From Turnera subulata (lineage: Eukaryota > Streptophyta > Magnoliopsida > Malpighiales > Passifloraceae), in contig JAKUCV010007755.1 of assembly GCA_028386065.3 (NCBI GenBank), forward strand, positions 124,001-188,000: 64,000 nucleotides of DNA, read 5' to 3'. Shown one piece after another: positions 59,472-64,000 of this stretch. The number at the start of each line of letters is the position of its first letter. Position 1 is the stretch's first letter. A program made the position numbers and the translations under genes. The notes under the pieces are model-generated. The model saw only the letters and a list, made by a program, of their open reading frames with translations. It did not search any database and had not been told where the DNA came from.

Positions 59472-60460
59472 CAAAAACGCATTCTTGACATCTAACTGGC
59501 GTAACGACCACCCATTAGAAACTGCAATTGTCAAAACTACTCGGATTGTTGCCGGGCGAATGACGGGACTGTAGGTCTCGTCAAAGTCCTCACCTGCTTT
59601 CTGTGAGTAACCCTGTGCCACTAACCTTGCCTTATGCCTTTCCAAGGTTGCATCAGACTTGTACTTCTACTTGAAAACCCACTTGGAACCAATGATGTTC
59701 ACATTAGGTGACGGTTTTGGAACTAAGAACCAAGTGTGGTTCTTATGAAGAGCCTGTATTTCCTCGTCCATGGCATCACACCAAGCTTTGTCTTTGGCAG
59801 CCTGAGCATAAGTCTTTGGTTAAGTGGAGAAGGTAGAAGTGATCAAGGTAAGCTTTTGAATTGGTTTGACAATCCCCGCTTTGGCCCTAGTGGTCATGCG
59901 ATGGGTTGGGACATTTTGTCGAACAGGTGGCGGTGTTGGTGAGTTGGAAGAAGAAGGAGGAGAAGACAAGTGTGAGACACCGGTGGGAGAAGAATCGGGT
60001 ATGGTATTTGTAGGTGCTGGTGAAGTCAACAACGCTGGGAGTACATGATTGGGAACTGAAGGTGGTGTTGGTGACGGAACTAGTGGCGTTATTGAGGCTG
60101 TGGGCAGACGTGAGACTGCTTCCAGTTGGAAAGAAAGAAGATCGTTTGGTGTTGTATCTATAGGTGTCGAATGAAAGGGAAAGTGTTTCTCATTAAACAC
60201 AACATTCCGGGAAACCACCACGTTGCGTGAGTTTGGATCATAACAACGGAAACCTTTATGATAAGATGAGAGCCCGAGAAAGACATGGAGACTAGAGCGT
60301 GGAAGGAGTTTGTGATTTTGAGGACTCAAATTGTGGGGATAACAAGCACACCCAAAAACCTTTATATTATCTAAAACCGGTGAGTGTCCATATAAAAGAG
60401 AATAAAAACTCTACCAAGATAGAGTGCTTGTGGGTAAACGATTGCGGATATAGTTGACAT
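59472..60460 (-). pseudogene. Old copia element: RT N-terminus and integrase-RT linker
   Basis: From right to left on the minus strand: HVFLGLSSYHKGFRCYDP and SRNVVFNEKHFPFH (integrase C-terminal end), a Ser/Pro/Thr linker, then MTTRAKAGIVKP. Next come the RT start with [34 protein letters not shown] and [12 protein letters not shown], which meets the Tekay insertion. Stops lie between the linker and RT pieces. Confidence 0.88.
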
Positions 60461-61189
60461 ATCGTAATGCCTCTACCCAAAAAATTGATGGAAGATGAGC
60501 TTGAAACAGAGCATAGCGTACAACATTAAGTAACGTCCTGTGCGCATGCTCAGCCAAACCGTTTTGTTGGTAGCTGTGTGGACAAGAGACGCGTCGTACG
60601 ATGCCATTGGTGCTTAAAAATTCATCAAAAGAATGATTACAGAACTCCCTCCCACCATCACTTTGAAAAATCGAATTGAAGAGTTATGATGGGTTTTAAT
60701 TTCAGCGTGAAATTGAGTAAAACAAGAAAACACTTCATGCTTATAACGCAACGGATAAATCCAACTAAACCGAGTATACTCATCAATAAAGATAACATAG
60801 TACTTAAAACCACTTGCAGAAACAACAGAAGAGAACCAAACATCTGAATGTATTATTTCAAAAGGAACCGAACTAAAAACATTGGAAGACTTATATGGTA
60901 GCACAGTTTGCTTGCCAAGTTGACAAACATGACAAAATGGGATTCTTTTATTTGAAACGAAGAAAGAGTGTTGGTGGAGGAATTGCTCCATCACTGGATT
61001 CCCGGGATGACACAGACGCTGATGCCACAGCTCTGAAGACACCCGTGCATGTGCAAGAGCCATTGCTAGGGACGTCAGACAGGAACTAGCAGCACGAACT
61101 GAATAAAGGGGCCTCGAATCACTGCACCGAATCAGATGGTGCTTGAAGCGTTGTCCCTTCACAGTGAAACCAAGACAATCAAAACTCAC
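60460..61189 (-). pseudogene. Old copia element: integrase
   Basis: Zinc-binding start HQRLCHPG..., CHVCQLGKQ, then SDVWFSSVVSASGFKYYVIF and DEYTRFSWIYPL. A frameshift near 60660 cuts the catalytic core; downstream text again matches copia (SYQQNGLAEHA). Inactive. Confidence 0.88.
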
Positions 61190-62285
61190 GGAACAAGAAT
61201 TGTCGAAGGTGAATGTTTAATAGAAAACAGATTTTTTGTGAGAGAAGGAACCACTAAAACATCATGTAAATAAAAAACAAAGGAACCAAAACAAAAAAAA
61301 TTCGAACCAATATGGGTGATGGGCAGAAACTTACCGTCACCGACCTGAACAGAATCAGAACCATTATAGGTGGAGAAGGAATCCAAATTGTCCGGAGAAG
61401 TAGTCATATGACTGGTGGCACCAGTATCAGCATACCAAACTGGGGACTGATGCTCATGAACACTAGCATATGAGGAGGTGTTGCATTGAGGACATGATTT
61501 AGCCTTGTGTTGATACCCATCACACAACTGGCATTGGATCGGAGGAGGCCCAAGAACAAATTTGGAAGAAGACCGAGGCTGAGGAAAAGAAGGACGAAGA
61601 GAGAAGGAAGGACGAGGAGCAGAACCTGATTTGTTAAAAGAAGAGGCATTTTGGTTTGGAGTGTATGGTGGCCGTGGTGAAAAAGGTTCTCCCCGACCAC
61701 CACGATTCTTTGGAAAACCCCGGTTCCCACGACCCCTTGCCTGAGCAAAGAAAACTTGATTTGAGTCAAAAAGAGAAGAAGAAGTAGAATGGTTCTTTGT
61801 CAATCGAGACTCATAAGCCAACAAAGTTGAACGAAGTTCAAAATAATTTGGCAAGGGGGCCTTGGCCGTGAGAACGGTAAGAATCTCAGAATAATCTGGG
61901 GGAAGCCCATCCAGGACCTGCAGAACCACATCATTCTCATTCAAACCCCTGCTAATAGCATCCAAGTTATCAGCCAAACCAAGCACATATTGTAAATAAT
62001 CTGACATTGTTCGTGAGCCTTTACGAGCCTGAACAAAGTCAGATCGATACTCCATGTAACGAGCCTGCACATGATCATGGAAAAGTGTCTCAATTGATTG
62101 CCAAACCTCACGCGCGGTGGGATAGAAAATTGGCCGGATAACATGTTTCAAAATAGTGGGACTAATGGTGGCGTAGATCCAGGTTACCAGTGTATTATCA
62201 ACCTGGTTCCACTGAAAATACAAAGGATTAGGGACAGGGTCAGTGTCTGGGGATGTGGCTGGGACAAAGGCCGAGGGTTGCACAC
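61186..62285 (-). pseudogene. Old copia element: gag and protease, 5' truncated
   Basis: Gag text FQWNQVDNTLVTWIYATIS, DYLQYVLGLADNLDAI and VLQVLDGLPPDYSEILTVLT. Then a Gly/Arg/Phe-rich stretch, a zinc knuckle CQLCDGYQHKAKSC and the protease start WYADTGATSHMT. The N-terminal part of gag, the leader and the 5' LTR are missing; homology stops near 62285 where sequence next to a dioxygenase pseudogene begins. Confidence 0.88.
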
Positions 62286-62356
62286 TAGTTCTGTTAATTA
62301 TATACATTCTTCTTTTTGTAGTAATACCACTAAAAATTTGGTCTTTAATTAAGCAG

Positions 62357-62998
62357 GTTATTAATCATGGGATTCCAGCCAAATTAATGCAGGATGTAAT
62401 GGAAGTGGCGAAGGAGTTCTTTCAACTTCCAGCAAAAGAACTTGAAAGATTTTATTCTGATGATATAAAGACAGTTTATAAAGTATACACAAGTGTTAAT
62501 TACGTTGGAGAAAAGATACATTATCGGCGAGACAAACTGCGGCACCCATGTCACCCTTTACAGGATCATATCCAAAATTAGCCAGCAAAGCCAACGAGAT
62601 ATAGGTGTGATGATCAAGTGAAATAGTTTTGACTTTGGTACCAAGTTTGATCTAATATATATGTGAATATTTATTGGTTTTTATTACAGGGAGTTGGCTG
62701 GAACATATTTGATTGAGCTAAGGAAGTTGGGGCTGTGGATTTTGGATGTAATTTCTGAAGGCTTGAACCAGGTTATTTTGGGAGGGAACTCAGTGGAGAT
62801 CAGTTGATGATAATCAACCACTATCCGCCTTGCTCAGACCCAATTTAACATTGGGATTACCCAAACACAGTGACCTTAACCTCCTCACCCTTCTAATCCA
62901 GGGAGAAAATCAATGGGCTTCAAGTCCTTAAAGAAGATAAATGGCTAACAGTCCAATCACTTCCTAGTGCCATTGTGGTTAATCTTGGCCACATCTTA
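62357..62998 (+). pseudogene. 2-oxoglutarate/Fe(II)-dependent dioxygenase pseudogene
   Basis: Two exons remain: 62357-62604 (VINHGIPAKLMQDVMEVAKE, KLRHPCHPLQDHIQN) and 62690 to about 62998 (GTYLIELRKLGLWILD, then NHYPPC and, in other frames, GLPKHSDLNLLTLL and VVNLGHI). The intron has GT-AG ends. Damage: TAG in place of the Trp codon after HIQN (62579-62581), and three single-base indels in the second exon. The first exon and the C-terminal Fe/2OG-binding half are absent. The family is oxidoreductases of the DOXC type; substrate cannot be inferred. Confidence 0.8.
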
Positions 62999-63144
62999 CA
63001 TGTACATTTAATTCTGTCTCTTTTTTTTTTCTTTTTTTTCTTTTCTGCTAGGTGTTGGCTTTAGATCTCCCTGGTGTAATCCAAAAATAAAGCTTGAATC
63101 AATTTTGGAAAATCCAGAATTCTGCAGAACCAACAGGCTGAGAC
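62999..63144. other. Short spacer with T-rich tract
   Basis: Poly-T/CT tract followed by unrecognised sequence up to the LTR at 63145. Nothing coding seen. Confidence 0.5.
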
Positions 63145-63539
63145 TGTTGGTTACTGTTTTATTAATTTCCACACAAATCTCACTATCTTTTAATGTTAAC
63201 CACTCTGAACATCTCAGAGTAAAAATAAAGTGAAACCAAAACGTTGGTTATTGGATTTCACTTTCTTGAACCAGATTACAATATACATTTATATAGACCA
63301 TTATGTATGCAAGTTGCTTGCAACTTACTGCTACAACTTGTAGCACCAGACCCTCAACCCACTTGACTCATCTTGGTTTGCTAACCATCAAGCATTCCAA
63401 GAATGATCAGATAATATAAAAAACTAAACATTACAATAATAAACTACTTGCACATTTAAATGCTTCTAGAAATTTAAGGCTGATATGGCGCCAAAACTTG
63501 TTGTTGCAAATTTCTAGCAGGTTGATCACACAATCAACA
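63145..63539 (-). repeat. 3' LTR of a minus-strand retroelement running off the right edge
   Basis: On the minus strand, CATGGGGGAG (polypurine tract) is followed by TGTTGATTGTGTGATC, the LTR start. The most likely end is GTAACCAACA at 63145, giving 395 bp. CTATATAAATG (about 63288-63298) is TATA-like. The partner LTR would lie beyond 64000. Confidence 0.65.
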
Positions 63540-63990
63540 CTCCCCCATGAGCAAGCTGCTCTTCATCTTCAACTTCAACAGGTTTTAAATCTTCTTTTCC
63601 TTCTCTTGTATTGTCTGGTAATTGAAGCATCAAACAAGTCATAGAATTCCAAGGACTTTTCTTCAATGTGAATATCATTCTTTTTCTCAATTTAATCTTA
63701 TGATTTCTAATGTTTTTATTCACCTCTAGAGCTTCAAGCTCAACAAACTCATCATCACAATAACTACTCTTCAAAATCTTTTCTGTTGTAGGTATTTCAA
63801 TACCTGAACTAATATTGTTTTCACTTTCCATTTCAATCAATTGACAACTGGAGAGCTCTTTGAACTCCAAACACATGATTTCACAATTAACAAATTCAAC
63901 GGCTTTACTTTTCACAACAATTTCATGACTAAAATCAGTGAGATTCTCATCAAACGAAATCACTTCATCAGTTAAATCAGATTCATCCAA
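63526..63990 (-). CDS. Acidic open frame at the 3' end of the right-edge retroelement
   Basis: 154 codons from the ATG, but the frame may open further right. Acidic, with repeats of short Glu/Asp/Ser segments, a basic patch (NHKIKLRKRMIFTLKK) and an acidic end (VEVEDEEQLAHGG) that runs into the polypurine tract. No pol domain recognised. It may be a leftover or additional frame of a non-autonomous element. Low confidence as a gene. Confidence 0.35.
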   Translation of the reverse strand: MDESDLTDEVISFDENLTDFSHEIVVKSKAVEFVNCEIMCLEFKELSSCQLIEMESENNISSGIEIPTTEKILKSSYCDDEFVELEALEVNKNIRNHKIKLRKRMIFTLKKSPWNSMTCLMLQLPDNTREGKEDLKPVEVEDEEQLAHGGVLIV

Positions 63991-64000
63991 ACATTCATTA

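Noticed and set aside
62243..62581. 112-residue plus-strand protein as an intact gene
   Set aside because: It begins in intron and antisense copia gag sequence and ends at a TAG replacing a conserved Trp of a dioxygenase; it is a pseudogene exon.

Overview
The window reads as nuclear DNA of a dicot plant. Evidence: genes split by GT-AG introns, a 499-residue adenylosuccinate synthetase with a transit-peptide-like N-terminus, a plant-type CDT1 and ATG9, and a dense layer of nested Ty1/copia, Ty3/gypsy and endogenous pararetrovirus sequence. I cannot name the species. I saw no tRNA, rRNA or CRISPR array.

Layout. 1-4.9 kb: 5' part of ATG9 on the minus strand (four coding exons, the last cut by the window edge) with a likely long 5'UTR intron carrying a small DNA transposon. 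4.9-12.4 kb: intergenic DNA with a tandem duplication, a 2.8-kb solo LTR, a shrunken relative of it, and nested non-autonomous DNA transposons. 12.4-17.06 kb: a degraded partial copy of ADSS, an intron-less CDT1 pseudogene, then the intact ADSS gene (minus). 17.34-30.13 kb: a 12.8-kb copia-type element with 215/221-bp LTRs and target-site duplication TATTG. It holds degenerate copia gag/pol, a LINE fragment and a rearranged Caulimoviridae-like provirus of about 6.4 kb. 31.4-34.5 kb: intact CDT1 (plus) with two E2F-type sites and a TATA box. 35.7-36.1 kb: a small unrecognised gene.

37.7-62.3 kb is one old minus-strand copia element. It was split first by a solo-LTR block (about 38.74-48.21 kb), itself split by a 6.26-kb large-LTR gypsy element (TSD GCTTT), and separately by a 10.86-kb Tekay/Del-like gypsy element (48.61-59.47 kb). 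The copia reading frame can be followed across the Tekay insertion. 62.3-63.0 kb: a 2-oxoglutarate dioxygenase pseudogene. 63.15-64 kb: the 3' LTR and end of another minus-strand retroelement that continues beyond the window.

ADSS and CDT1 are transcribed divergently. Without the 12.8-kb copia insertion their start codons would lie about 1.8 kb apart. ADSS (purine synthesis), CDT1 (replication licensing) and ATG9 (autophagy) do not form a known common pathway.

The most unusual signal is structural. Several unrelated LTR elements carry arrays of very short hairpins whose stems change while the loop stays nearly constant. The clearest is the interior of the 12.8-kb copia element: more than twenty hairpins with CTGAA/CAGAA-type loops over 3.5 kb. 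Second is the pararetrovirus lying inside that element. All coordinates and alignments were made by eye.
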